28,177 nucleotides of DNA from Zygophlyctis sp. KS116 (GCA_054661495.1 BAAFSQ010000126.1:1-28177); one strand, 5' to 3'; shown: positions 18,352 through 26,575, counted from the first letter of the stretch. Notes: a model not told the origin generated them from the sequence alone. Numbers and translations: made by a program.

Positions 18352-18985
18352 ATGACCAACATCTACTTGTTTATCCCAAATATCATTGGTTATTTTAGAA
18401 TCATTTTAGCAATCATTTCTTGCCATTATTTCTCTTCACATCCTATTCTAGCAATGATACTCTATTTTCTATCTTGTCTCTTGGATGCATTTGATGGATT
18501 TACTGCTAGATTATATAACCAATGTAATTTATAATTTATAATTTTTAGCGTCTAAATTTGGTGCTGTATTAGATATGGTGACAGATCGTTGTACTACTGC
18601 TAGTCTACTAGTATATTTAGCTCATGTATTTCCTTCTTGTATGGGATTAATTCAATTTTTAATTGCTTTAGACTTTAGTTCTCATTATTGTCAAATGGTA
18701 TCTTGTCTAACTCTTGGATCTTCTTCTCATAAAAAATTATCTTCTTCTTCCAATCTCTTATTGCGACTATATTATGAAAATTCTGTAATGCTATTTTTAG
18801 TTTGTGCTGGAAATGAAGTATTTTTTATGGCTTGTTATCTATCAATATTTTATTGGAATTCATGGACTATTGGACTTGGAATAATTTCATTTCCAATTTG
18901 TCTTTTTAAACAGGTTTTAAATGTTATTCAATTACAAGGAGCAACTCAAGAATTAGTAAATTTTGAAAAGAATAAGTACAGATAA
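18352..18985 (+). CDS. PIS1: Phosphatidylinositol synthase
   Basis: 202 aa. Exons: 18352-18523 and 18549-18985, one 25-nt phase-1 intron. It makes PI from CDP-diacylglycerol and myo-inositol in the ER membrane. The CDP-alcohol phosphotransferase motif DG(x)2AR(x)8G(x)3D(x)3D is split by the intron: DAFDGFTARLYNQ on one side and SSKFGAVLDMVTDRC on the other. Spacing is exact only after removal of the intron. DMVTDRCTTASLL is specific to PI synthases. Several hydrophobic helices follow, and the C-terminus holds KQVLNVIQLQGATQEL as in the family. Length is near that of yeast Pis1. Confidence 0.95.
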
Positions 18986-19012
18986 ACTCGTTTAAAAACA
19001 ATTATCCAACAG

Positions 19013-19324
19013 TTAATCTTCTTCTTCTTCATCTTCTTCTTCTTCAGCAGTAGAACTCTTTGCCTTGTAATTCTTCATGGCTTCAGTATACTTTTCCTTT
19101 TCTTTTTCAGCTTTTGCCAAGAATGGAGCTTTTTCATCTTCTGAACAAGACTTCCAAGCATCTCCTAGTAATTTTCCAATTTGTCCAAAAGTAGCATCTG
19201 GATTATCCTGTTTAATTTGACTTCTCTTTTCTTGAGAAAATAGCATAAATGCTGATAAGGCTCTCTTTGGAGCATTTGGGTCCTTTTTCTTTGGGGATTT
19301 CTTTGTGGATTTTGCTCTTGGCAT
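19013..19324 (-). CDS. NHP6: HMG-box DNA-binding protein (NHP6/HMGB type)
   Basis: 103 aa, one exon, start at the ATG of MPRAKSTKKSPKKKDPNAPKR; an in-frame TTG 12 bases upstream is not preferred. One HMG box (about 16-88): PNAPKRALSAFMLFSQEKR, FGQIGKLLGDAWKSCSEDEKAPF and KEKYTEAMKNYK. A basic N-terminal arm and a 10-residue Glu/Asp tail flank it. Yeast Nhp6 lacks such an acidic tail, so the architecture is closer to a single-box HMGB. A non-sequence-specific DNA bender that assists FACT and transcription; nuclear. It converges with PIS1, with 27 bp between stop codons. Confidence 0.93.
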   Translation of the reverse strand: MPRAKSTKKSPKKKDPNAPKRALSAFMLFSQEKRSQIKQDNPDATFGQIGKLLGDAWKSCSEDEKAPFLAKAEKEKEKYTEAMKNYKAKSSTAEEEEDEEEED

Positions 19325-19393
19325 TTTTTTTTTCAAGTTGAAACGCGAAAATTCTAAACGCCACTATATAATAAAACGCCACAATTTATTAAT

Positions 19394-19621
19394 TCAAGGC
19401 AAAGTCCCCGCATCTACGACAATTGCATCTAATTTATCATTAGATTCCTTTTTTTTGTTTTTATTGTAAAGTTTAACTCCAAATATAATCATTGAAATTA
19501 TGAAAAAAATTGAGGTTATTATTGCTGAAAGTTGAGTTACAGGAGTAGAAGATTTTCTATATCTGTTGCTTGTGATTGCATTTACACTCAAAAAGATTAG
19601 AGGTCCAAGAATGTTATTCAT
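19394..19621 (-). CDS. Small membrane protein, unknown
   Basis: 75 aa. The start MNNILGPLIFLSVNAITS could be a signal peptide, followed by a strong hydrophobic helix (LSAIITSIFFIISMIIFGVKLY, about 30-52), a Lys-rich stop-transfer KNKKKES, and a short acidic tail. I do not recognise it. Spacing to both neighbours is short but adequate, and coding character is similar to nearby genes. Confidence 0.5.
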   Translation of the reverse strand: MNNILGPLIFLSVNAITSNRYRKSSTPVTQLSAIITSIFFIISMIIFGVKLYNKNKKKESNDKLDAIVVDAGTLP

Positions 19622-19663
19622 TTTTTTTTATTAAACTAAACAAACAATTTAAACAATGCAAGT

Positions 19664-20410
19664 CTAAAAATAACTACCAAAGCTAGTCTGAAATGATTTA
19701 TAATACAGAGAAAATTTTGGAGATTCTAGAGGTGATTCTAAAAGTGATTCAAATTCACTTTCAGAGTCTGAAGGAGTTGGAGATTTCTCTCTTGATAAAT
19801 ATACCTGTAAATTTAAAAACATTTTTTAAAAAAGGATTACCTGGTAATTTTGTCCTTTATTATTATCCCAATAATCAGTTCCATTCACAGTATATCTTAG
19901 ACAAAAACTTAATTTTTCTCTAAATTTGACTAAAGGATCCAAGTCTAGCGTAAATACAAATTCATCAATTCCAGTAAATGATCCAAAAGTATTAGAAATA
20001 CTCTTTGAAAAAGTACAATCAAGATCTTGGAATGATTTCCAGTCGTCCCAAGAGTATCGGACAGTAACTGTTTTTTCAAAAGATAGATTTTTGACTAGAA
20101 CAATTCCAAATATTCCACAAGTGAGTGAAAGAGATCCAAGACAAATATGATTTCCAAAAAATCCAAGTCTATAGTCGAAATTTGAATCATAAATAGTCCA
20201 TTTCTTAAAGTCGGAAATACTGTATCGCCGACTAGATGCAATTCGAGAAGGAGAATCTGTTTTCTTGAAAATACAAATGTTTTCAATGTTTTTAGAAAAT
20301 CTGATTTTGCCCCTGTAGGATTGACTTCTGGACATGGATAGAGGAGTGTCTTGGTTAAATAAACTCAGATCATTATGGGAAAATGAGCGTTTGAAAGGGG
20401 CAGAATTCAT
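19664..20410 (-). CDS. PP1 regulatory subunit with CBM21 (glycogen-targeting)
   Basis: 236 aa. Exons: 20410-19841 and 19804-19664, one 36-nt phase-0 intron, the longest here. The ATG at 20410 is preferred to a TTG at 20440. The N-terminal part is Ser-rich with a PP1-docking RVxF-type motif, KIRF (RGKIRFSKN). The CBM21 domain (about 95-190) shows GIVLVKNLSFEKTVTVRYSWDDW, FVFTLDL, and LSFCLRYTVNGTDYWDNNKGQNYQV. The second exon adds an acidic Ser/Pro tail (SPTPSDSESEFESLLESPLESP). By family it brings protein phosphatase 1 to glycogen to activate glycogen synthase (like Gac1 or PPP1R3). Confidence 0.88.
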
Positions 20411-20494
20411 GGTCAGAAATTGCCCTAAAACCTGACTCAATGATAACTCTCTTGTAATTCAAATCACTTTTTATTCAAATCGCATTGGTGCACT

Positions 20495-21196
20495 CTACTT
20501 TTCTTTAGAGTATATAGAGTCTTTGGACTTTATGACATCAATGTTTCTCTTGACAGAAGGTCCTCGCGCCAAGTTACCAGATGATCCAGTTGTAGAAAGT
20601 CCACTTTGAATTGCAGCAGCGATTGGGACTCCCGCCACAGTCGCTGCTTGACGATTTGTGATTTGAGATAAATCTGCAGTCAAGTTTGGTTGATCTCTTC
20701 CAGCTATTCCTCTTCCTTTTCCATCTTCATCAAATCGATGTTTATGAGTACCAGTGTATTTGCTGGTATCAGTTAGTCTAGACACAATTTCAGCGTTTTT
20801 TAAAGGAACTGTTCCGGTGCTTTTTGGGCCTGGCTTGGAACAAACAAACTTTACAAGTGAAGAATAGGCTTCAGTTGTTTGCAATTTTGGAGATCTCTTT
20901 AAAGCAATCAATTTCAAAGCTTCTTGAAAGGCTCCAAAATCTAATTTTCTACCATCTCGCTTTTTAACCTTGTTGAAAAAGATGTCAATATCAGTAGAAG
21001 TAATAGTCTTGTCTAGGATTTTAGTATCTCTGGCAAACTTTGCAAATTTAGATCCTAGAATTTAGAATTTAGAAATACCATCCATAAGTGGACCGTTCAA
21101 TGACTCATTGGAGCTAGCTGAAATTGCTAGATTCTTGGATGATCCAAATTGGCAAAAGGAGTTGTAAACACTGTAGAGATCTTCAATATGAGCCAT
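20495..21196 (-). CDS. TPPP: Tubulin polymerization-promoting protein (p25-alpha)
   Basis: 225 aa. Exons: 21196-21079 and 21054-20495, one 24-nt phase-1 intron (21055-21078) made mostly of a repeated TAGAATT unit on the + strand. The EF-hand-like p25-alpha core runs MDG|SKFAKFARDTKILDKTITSTDIDIFF...FGAFQEALKLIALKR, the intron splitting DG. The C-terminal motif TSKYTGTHKHRFDEDGKGRGIAGRD contains the GxGxGxxGR signature. It binds and bundles microtubules. Phylogenetically, p25-alpha proteins track with cilia and flagella, so its presence points to a zoospore-forming organism. An extra Gly/Ala/Ser tail lacks known motifs. Confidence 0.95.
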
Positions 21197-21252
21197 TCTC
21201 TTTCAAAATGTAATTGTTTGTTTATTCGGAGATAAGTAAACATCCGGTCACG

Positions 21253-22032
21253 TTACATGGAACTAGATAGAATCCCTGCTTGAAAGAGTAATTGAATCTT
21301 TTTCTTAATCTGTGGACTACCATTATACAATGCCCTTGAAAGTGCTAAAGGATCTTTTGTAGAATCAGCCAAAATCTTTTGAATTTGTTCATCTTTTAAT
21401 GCATCTTGAACCTCTGAATTACTAAAAACATTTTCAAGTATTTTCTGTTCATGCTTTTCAAGATCTTTTGGGATTTGTGACATTGTAGATTTAGCAAACT
21501 GATTTCCCATTATAGACGCAAACTCTTTTAGAGCTTGAATTAGATCTGGACGCTCTTTTTGATACTTTTTTAATGCATTTGATGGATTCCTAGACATTTC
21601 TGCGAGAGCAACAGTAAATTCGGGATCTTGAAATGCTTTAGAAAGAGTAGGAGACTGTTCAATCTTTTCCAGTAAATCTGGAGTCATCCATTCTGAATTA
21701 TTTTGTTGTATTACATTTTGAACCTGATCAAACACTAGAGGATTTTTAGCATCTTTTTTTGGTTTTATCAATGGAATATCATGGTCTTTTTTCTTTGGAA
21801 CTATTGCACTTTTTGAAGTTTTTGGACTTTGAGAATCAAAGAAACCTTTTTTAAGACCGCTAAAAGTAGCTTCAGTTTTTCTAATATCTTGAGTTGGTGA
21901 TACCGTGTCTTTTAGATCTGTTTTAACTAGAATAGACTGTTTAACTAGAGTCGACTGTTTAACTAGAGCCGGCGGTTTAACTAAAAATGCAGACATATCT
22001 TCCAATGGTGGAACATCATCATCATTAATCAT
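21253..22032 (-). CDS. STI1/DP2-domain protein, unknown role
   Basis: 259 aa, one exon, ATG at 22032. The N-terminus is acidic then basic and includes a short repeat LVKQS. Two STI1-like helical modules follow: EWMTPDLLEKIEQSPTLSKAFQDPEFTVALAEMSRNPSNALKKY (about 115-160), and VFSNSEVQDALKDEQIQKILADSTKDPLALSRAL...KIQLLFQAGIL at the C-terminus. Such modules occur in Hop/Sti1, ubiquilin and Hip, where they hold clients or methionine-rich peptides. There are no TPR or UBA domains, so it is not a canonical Sti1. Co-chaperone-like function is inference. It shares a 34-bp divergent promoter with GCSH. Confidence 0.65.
   Translation of the reverse strand: MINDDDVPPLEDMSAFLVKPPALVKQSTLVKQSILVKTDLKDTVSPTQDIRKTEATFSGLKKGFFDSQSPKTSKSAIVPKKKDHDIPLIKPKKDAKNPLVFDQVQNVIQQNNSEWMTPDLLEKIEQSPTLSKAFQDPEFTVALAEMSRNPSNALKKYQKERPDLIQALKEFASIMGNQFAKSTMSQIPKDLEKHEQKILENVFSNSEVQDALKDEQIQKILADSTKDPLALSRALYNGSPQIKKKIQLLFQAGILSSSM
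21923..21982. repeat. 18-bp in-frame tandem repeat, 3.3 copies
   Basis: Units TTAACTAGAATAGACTGT, TTAACTAGAGTCGACTGT and TTAACTAGAGCCGGCGGT run back to back, then TTAACT. On the reverse strand each gives a 6-residue unit of the LVKQS(T/I) type near the N-terminus of the STI1 gene. It could vary in length between strains. Confidence 0.75.
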
Positions 22033-22066
22033 TTTTCAAGTTTGCGGAAGACACGAATTAAAAAAC

Positions 22067-22543
22067 ATGTTGCGATCATTAATTCCTAAATTCCAATTGC
22101 CTCTTGGACGATCTTGGTATACTAGTATTTTTTATATTATTAAGTCTATAGCCCGTAGATATACATCGGATCATGAATGGGTAAGTCTACATAACGGAGT
22201 TGCTACAATTGGAATTTCTGACTATGCTCAGAAAGCACTCGGAGATGTAGTCTACATTGAGTTTCCTCAGGTTGGAGCTTCTTTTAATCAAAAGGGTATT
22301 TTATTAACTCTTATATTAGATCCTTTGGGAGCAGTAGAATCAGTCAAGGCAGCGTCTGATATCTACGCTCCAATTTCTGGTTCTGTTTTAAAAGTAAATC
22401 AAGATCTTGAAGGTAAACCAGGACTTATTAATTCTTCTCCTTTTGATCAAGGATGGATAGTACAATTAAAATGCAATGATGCAAAACAATTGGAAAATCT
22501 ATTAGATGAAGAGAGTTACAAAAAGTATATTGATAGCCTTTAA
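22067..22543 (+). CDS. GCV3: Glycine cleavage system H protein
   Basis: 141 aa with both introns removed. Exons: 22067-22124, 22152-22295, 22320-22543. The H protein carries the lipoyl arm of the mitochondrial glycine decarboxylase complex; the lipoyl Lys is in GAVESVKAAS. The second intron (24 nt, 22296-22319, phase 1) contains no stop and would insert eight residues (GILLTLIL) just before the conserved DPLGAVESVKA. Removing it gives NQKDPLGAVESVKA, matching the family, so it is real. The first (27 nt, 22125-22151, phase 1) also lacks stops; removing it gives WYTTRRYTSDHEWV, a usual presequence junction. It is supported less directly. The N-terminus MLRSLIPKFQLPLGR is a mitochondrial targeting peptide. 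The stop overlaps that of the convergent gene. Confidence 0.93.
   Translation: MLRSLIPKFQLPLGRSWYTSIFYIIKSIARRYTSDHEWVSLHNGVATIGISDYAQKALGDVVYIEFPQVGASFNQKGILLTLILDPLGAVESVKAASDIYAPISGSVLKVNQDLEGKPGLINSSPFDQGWIVQLKCNDAKQLENLLDEESYKKYIDSL
22540..22543. other. Second shared TTAA: overlapping convergent stop codons
   Basis: TTAA contains the TAA of the H-protein gene (+, 22541-22543) and the TAA of the Med19-like gene (-, 22542-22540), as at 4580-4583. Confidence 0.85.
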
Positions 22544-23052
22544 ACATCTTTAAGTTTTTTAAAAGGTTGAATTTCTGATTCATCTAGACTCTTTCTCTTG
22601 GAGTCTTTTTTGATTCCCAGTCTTAGAATTATTTTCTTTTCGCCACCTGTAGCTCCCAAAGTATTTGAAGTATTTGATGATTCAGTTTTAGGAATTTTAC
22701 AAGTCGTTACAGTAGAGTTTAATGTAGAATTAGGATCTACAAGACCCATTGGAACGTTTACAGTCTGTTTAATAGGATCTGGAATAGGGATTTGATTTGG
22801 ATCTACCTGATCGACAGTAAAAATTCTAATAATATCATCAATATTAAGATCTGGTTTAGTTTTAGAAAAGGTCGAAGAGAGAGAATGGCCTTGAAAATCA
22901 ATTTCTCCGGGTAAATCTGATAAATAGCTTGACAGACCAGTTGATGATGAGTTGATTAAATAGTCTTTGACTTGTTGTTTTAATGAAAATCGTTCAAATA
23001 CATCATGGTCTTTTGGGTTGATTTCACTGAGAGGAATTCTTGATCCAAACAT
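22540..23052 (-). CDS. Possible Mediator subunit 19-like nuclear protein
   Basis: 170 aa, one exon. The segment SSYLSDLPGEIDFQG resembles the LPDLPGxID signature of Med19. A Pro/Thr/Ser-rich middle follows, and the C-terminus is basic (KKIILRLGIKKDSKRKSLDESEIQPFKKLKDV), as is common in Med19. The rest is low-complexity and gives no support. If right, it is a head-module subunit of Mediator. Otherwise it is an unknown, probably nuclear, disordered protein. Confidence 0.4.
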   Translation of the reverse strand: MFGSRIPLSEINPKDHDVFERFSLKQQVKDYLINSSSTGLSSYLSDLPGEIDFQGHSLSSTFSKTKPDLNIDDIIRIFTVDQVDPNQIPIPDPIKQTVNVPMGLVDPNSTLNSTVTTCKIPKTESSNTSNTLGATGGEKKIILRLGIKKDSKRKSLDESEIQPFKKLKDV

Positions 23053-23071
23053 TCTACGCCAAAGCCTAGTT

Positions 23072-23267
23072 TTAGGTTTCCTTGCTTTTATGATAGTATT
23101 GCTTTAGTGATTTAGATATCTGTTCTAGACTAAAGAATTTAGACTTGAATTTTATTGTGAAGCTCTGAATTATTAGAGTTTTTGAAGACGCGGACAAGAT
23201 CTTTTGCTAATTCTTTTAATAGATTTAGGACTGAAAGAAAACTTGCCGCACCTAAGCATCTGACCAT
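23072..23267 (-). CDS. Candidate small spliced gene (56 aa)
   Basis: Tentative. ATG at 23267 opens MVRCLGAASFLSVLNLLKEL and continues as an amphipathic helix to NKIQ. A 25-nt GT-AG segment (23120-23144, phase 0) then joins ISKSLKQYYHKSKET and a TAA. The intron length fits the window, but the GTCT donor and internal AGs are poor. The helical basic N-terminus is vaguely like LYR-motif mitochondrial assembly factors; I do not claim that. Its ATG is only 18 bp from that of the divergent GPI-type gene. Confidence 0.35.
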
Positions 23268-23285
23268 ATTTTTAAAATAAAACAA

Positions 23286-24189
23286 ATGATTGCAGTCTTG
23301 ATTGTTAATGCTTTAGTGATGCATTCAGCCCTCTCTCAAGGTTGTGGGAAGAATGTGCTGGTTGATGATTTCTCAACGACTCAAAACAAGTTTATTGAAG
23401 GCGCTGATCGAATCATCAATAAAATTGGAGGGGATTATGGGACAGACGGCAAAACTACTTTTAGCATTAGTACTACAGATAAAACTATAACTGTCATTCC
23501 TCAAGCTAATGATCAAGTTTTCTTTTTTGCTAAATTTGTAATATTTTTGGTATAATCTAATTATAGGATGAAGGTTCATGCTTTGATCTCACAAATTTCT
23601 ATGGCTTTCAATTTGATCTTTTAGCTCCAGAGGGTGCAACCGGCACTTTTACTCTCACCCAAAAGACTGCTGACTGTTCTGCAAGAGTTGACAGTATGTT
23701 TAGACTCTAAATTAATTTTTAGATGGCGATTCCGTCTATCTTCCTCTTTCTAAATACTATACGACTCCAGGGACGAAACAGACGGTTGTGATGCCGTTTG
23801 CTGATTTTACTCAATTGGCATCTGGTAAAGGTGTTTATGATTTCTTGCATTTGAAGGATTGGACATTTGTAGATCCCAAACCATTGGGTCAGCCTTTTGT
23901 CTTTTCAAACATGATTTTACTAGGGGGTGCTCCTGGATGTAATGGAACAGTGGTAGGTAATGGTACCCTTCCCGGTAATGGTACAGTTGTTGGTAATGGG
24001 ACACTAACGGGAAACGGTACACTTGCCGGGAATGGTACACTTGCCGGGAATGGTACAATCGGTGGAAATACTGGAAATACTTCCTCTACAGATGGCTCTA
24101 CTGTTCCAACCACAGCTGCTAGTAATGATGCGTATGTTAGTTTTAGTTTAGGCATACTTATTATCTCTATGCTTTCTATTTTTGATTAG
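23286..24189 (+). CDS. Secreted, probably GPI-anchored surface protein
   Basis: 281 aa. Exons: 23286-23537, 23567-23693, 23723-24189; introns 29 nt (phase 0) and 29 nt (phase 1). Signal peptide MIAVLIVNALVMHSALSQ. The body reads as a beta-sandwich seen in secreted proteins of early fungi: NVLVDDFS, FFFAKFDEGSCFDLTNFYGFQFDLLAPEGATG, FTLTQKTADCSARVDNGDSVYLPLSKY, DFLHLKDWTFVDPKPLG. I infer a galactose-binding-like (CIA30-like) fold. Then come seven NGTxxG units, each an N-glycosylation sequon, a Ser/Thr stalk, and a C-terminal hydrophobic tail (FSLGILIISMLSIFD) that suits GPI attachment. A paralogue begins at 84 (-). Confidence 0.75.
23941..24066 (+). repeat. Seven 18-bp coding repeats (NGTxxG)
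   Basis: Seven consecutive 18-base units start with AATGGNAC and encode NGTVVG, NGTLPG, NGTVVG, NGTLTG, NGTLAG, NGTLAG and NGTIGG. The unit length is constant and the two NGTLAG units are nearly identical in DNA, so this is a recent minisatellite-like expansion. Each adds one N-glycosylation site to the stalk. Confidence 0.85.
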
Positions 24190-24284
24190 TTAGAAACTCT
24201 ATAAAAATGCTTGTTTGAGTTTTTTGAAATTGATAGTGAGTTAAAACTACTTCTAGCCACCTTTCTGAATAATATCAGATTTTT

Positions 24285-25517
24285 TTAGAATAAAGTGAAG
24301 AATGGTTTTCCAAAGACATGTGCTCCATGTACTGTTTCTTGATCACGTAAATCTGTAGATCTCTTTCTCTGAATATCTTGTAAAACATGTAGAACTCTGC
24401 CATATTTTGCTTGATTCTTTGAGCTGGCCATTTCAATAGCTTTTTCTAGGGGATCAGATCCTTTAGTATCACGAAACTTTAAACGAGGATTTAATAATTC
24501 CATTCCAATTCGTTCAATCACATTATCACTGGCAGTTAACATGGCAGTAAGAAAGCTTCTGACTGTTCTAGGCTTCCAAACTTGTTGAGAAAAGAAGTAA
24601 TCTAAATTTTTTACTTTTGGGTTCCATTTTTTCTTGGAATACATCTTTAAAAAGTTTTCACTCCACCGACTTAAATCATGATCTTTAAAGCCTTCTAAAG
24701 CCTTTTTCAAAACCAAGTTAACAAAATCACCCCTAGAATGAAGGAAAGAGTATGCCAATGCTTCATTGAAAACATCCATTCGAATTTTAGGAGTTTCTGT
24801 TGCAGCTATTTCAAGGATAATCCCAAGAGTTTTTTTTTCATCTTGTCCCAAAGATTCCAAGATAAAATACGTATAATAAAATTGCATAGAACTTCTTTTT
24901 AAAATCCACTTTACCATTTCTGTGTGACCATTTCGAGCAGCTAGCGCAAATGGCAGAAATTTGAGATCTGAAAATTGATGGAAATTCTCTTTTTTTACCA
25001 AATATTTCAAAAGATCTAAATTTCCATATTCAAATATACGTTTGATATTATTGTAGCCAACTTTCAGTTTCCCTGCATCTTTGGCATTGTCCAAGAATAA
25101 TTCAAGATTGAAGATCCTATGAAGATCCGATATTTCATTCTTCCCCAAATCTCTAGTGATATAATTGATAATATCTTGATATGTTTGATCCCGTACCTTG
25201 GGATCATTATAGTCCTTTGATGCAAAATATTTTATGATTTCCTGTTCATCCATTACTTTTGCATTGATCGCTTCTCTAAAAGTCAAGAACGGCATGATCT
25301 TATGACTGACTACTAGATTAGGAATACTGTTAGAAGACCATACTTCTTTAAAGCTTTTATAAGTGGGATTTTTAGAATTAGCTAGATTAGATGATAATTG
25401 CTGATTTCCGGACATTCTTCCCAATTTTAGTAATGAATGAGCAGCTGATCTTACTGCCTCTGGGTCAATATCAACTGCGCTGATGCATGCAATGAATGCA
25501 ATGTGAATTATTAGCAT
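24285..25517 (-). CDS. Secreted ankyrin-type protein, tandem family member 1
   Basis: 410 aa, one exon. Start at the ATG at 25517, which gives signal peptide MLIIHIAFIACISAVD; an in-frame GTG lies 72 bases upstream. After RSAAHSLLKLGRMSGNQQ comes a helical region (IIKYFASKDYNDPKVRDQTYQDIINYITRDL..EISDLHRI). Degenerate ankyrin repeats include FLPFALAARNGHTEMVKWILK. The C-terminal block, IERIGMELLNPRLKFRDTKG, with AKYGRVLHVLQDIQRK, is shared by all three copies. The tail after QRK differs from the other copies (HVFGKPFFTLF). No membrane anchor or ER-retention signal. Probably a secreted, lineage-specific protein; a host- or prey-directed effector is possible but unproven. Confidence 0.7.
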   Translation of the reverse strand: MLIIHIAFIACISAVDIDPEAVRSAAHSLLKLGRMSGNQQLSSNLANSKNPTYKSFKEVWSSNSIPNLVVSHKIMPFLTFREAINAKVMDEQEIIKYFASKDYNDPKVRDQTYQDIINYITRDLGKNEISDLHRIFNLELFLDNAKDAGKLKVGYNNIKRIFEYGNLDLLKYLVKKENFHQFSDLKFLPFALAARNGHTEMVKWILKRSSMQFYYTYFILESLGQDEKKTLGIILEIAATETPKIRMDVFNEALAYSFLHSRGDFVNLVLKKALEGFKDHDLSRWSENFLKMYSKKKWNPKVKNLDYFFSQQVWKPRTVRSFLTAMLTASDNVIERIGMELLNPRLKFRDTKGSDPLEKAIEMASSKNQAKYGRVLHVLQDIQRKRSTDLRDQETVHGAHVFGKPFFTLF

Positions 25518-25684
25518 TTTTTGTAACCAATTTTTAGATTCAAATTTTCCCAAATCAGGATCAATTCTCAGAGCAGATGCATTGGTCACTGGTGGCAGAA
25601 ACGAGATTTAACAATGGTCAGTGTTTTTATTGCCACATGAAATGAAAAGCGGCCATTTAAACCATCCGCCAGAAGCTCCAAACA

Positions 25685-26575
25685 TTAGTCCACAGGATGA
25701 AAAGCCGCTCCAAATCCTTCAAGATACACTGGGTCATCGAATCTGGGTGGTTTTTTGAAATCTAGTGGTTGATCAATATCATCTCTCCATTTCTTTCGTT
25801 GAATATTTTGCAAAACATTCAGAACTCTTCCATAAGTAGCTGAATTCTTTGTACTAGCTAATTGTAGAGCCTTTTCAAGTGGTTCCAATCCCCAAGAATC
25901 ATTAAAAATTAGACGTGGATTCAATAATTCCATTCCTATACGTTCAACAACGTTATCAGGTGCTTTTGTCATTGCAACCAATATACTGCTGACTGTTGTA
26001 GGATTCCACACTTTTTGAGAAAAGAAATAATCTAAATTTTCCACTGCCGGATTCCATATTTTCCTTGCATACATCTTTATAAACTTTTCACCAAACCATC
26101 TTGGGCTATATGTATCAGGAAAGTTTTTGGAAACCTTAAATAAGACATAGTCCACGTAATCTAGTCGATTATAAAAGAAAGAAAATGATATAGCTAAAGC
26201 TAAAATGTCTATATGATTGTTGACCGATAGATTTTCCGCTATTTTGAGTATAGTGGCAAAATTTCGTTTTTGATCGTTTTCAAGAGATTCCATAATTGAA
26301 TATTTGTAATCATTAAAAGTGGGATTCGGTTCAAAAATCAATTTAATCATTTCTTTTTGACCTTTCTGGACAGAGTTGTATATCTTCTTCTGATCATTTT
26401 CGTTCAATTTGGCAGAATATTTGATTTTTTTAGAATTAGCTAATAAAGGGGTAATCTGCTGATTTCCGGACATTCTTCCAGATTGTTGTAATGACTGAGC
26501 AGATGTTCTCAATTCATTTGGATCAATATAAACTGCATTGATGCATGCTATGAATGCAAAGAGAAACTTGAGCAT
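25685..26575 (-). CDS. Secreted ankyrin-type protein, member 2 (internally shortened)
   Basis: 296 aa, one exon, signal peptide MLKFLFAFIACINAVY. It shares the post-signal motif (SAQSLQQSGRMSGNQQ) and the C-terminal block (VERIGMELLNPRLIFNDSWG; GRVLNVLQNIQRK) with its neighbours. Compared with members 1 and 3 it lacks about 110 residues: the IIKYFASK...NLELFL region up to the ankyrin repeat. The frame is intact across the junction, so this looks like an in-frame deletion, not a pseudogene. It ends GFGAAFHPVD, like member 3 (GFGSFHPLK), whereas member 1 does not. Confidence 0.7.
   Translation of the reverse strand: MLKFLFAFIACINAVYIDPNELRTSAQSLQQSGRMSGNQQITPLLANSKKIKYSAKLNENDQKKIYNSVQKGQKEMIKLIFEPNPTFNDYKYSIMESLENDQKRNFATILKIAENLSVNNHIDILALAISFSFFYNRLDYVDYVLFKVSKNFPDTYSPRWFGEKFIKMYARKIWNPAVENLDYFFSQKVWNPTTVSSILVAMTKAPDNVVERIGMELLNPRLIFNDSWGLEPLEKALQLASTKNSATYGRVLNVLQNIQRKKWRDDIDQPLDFKKPPRFDDPVYLEGFGAAFHPVD

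Noticed and set aside
23807-24155. - strand Pro/Val- and Tyr/His-rich frames
   Set aside because: Antisense of the NGTxxG repeat; long only because the repeat unit is a multiple of 3.
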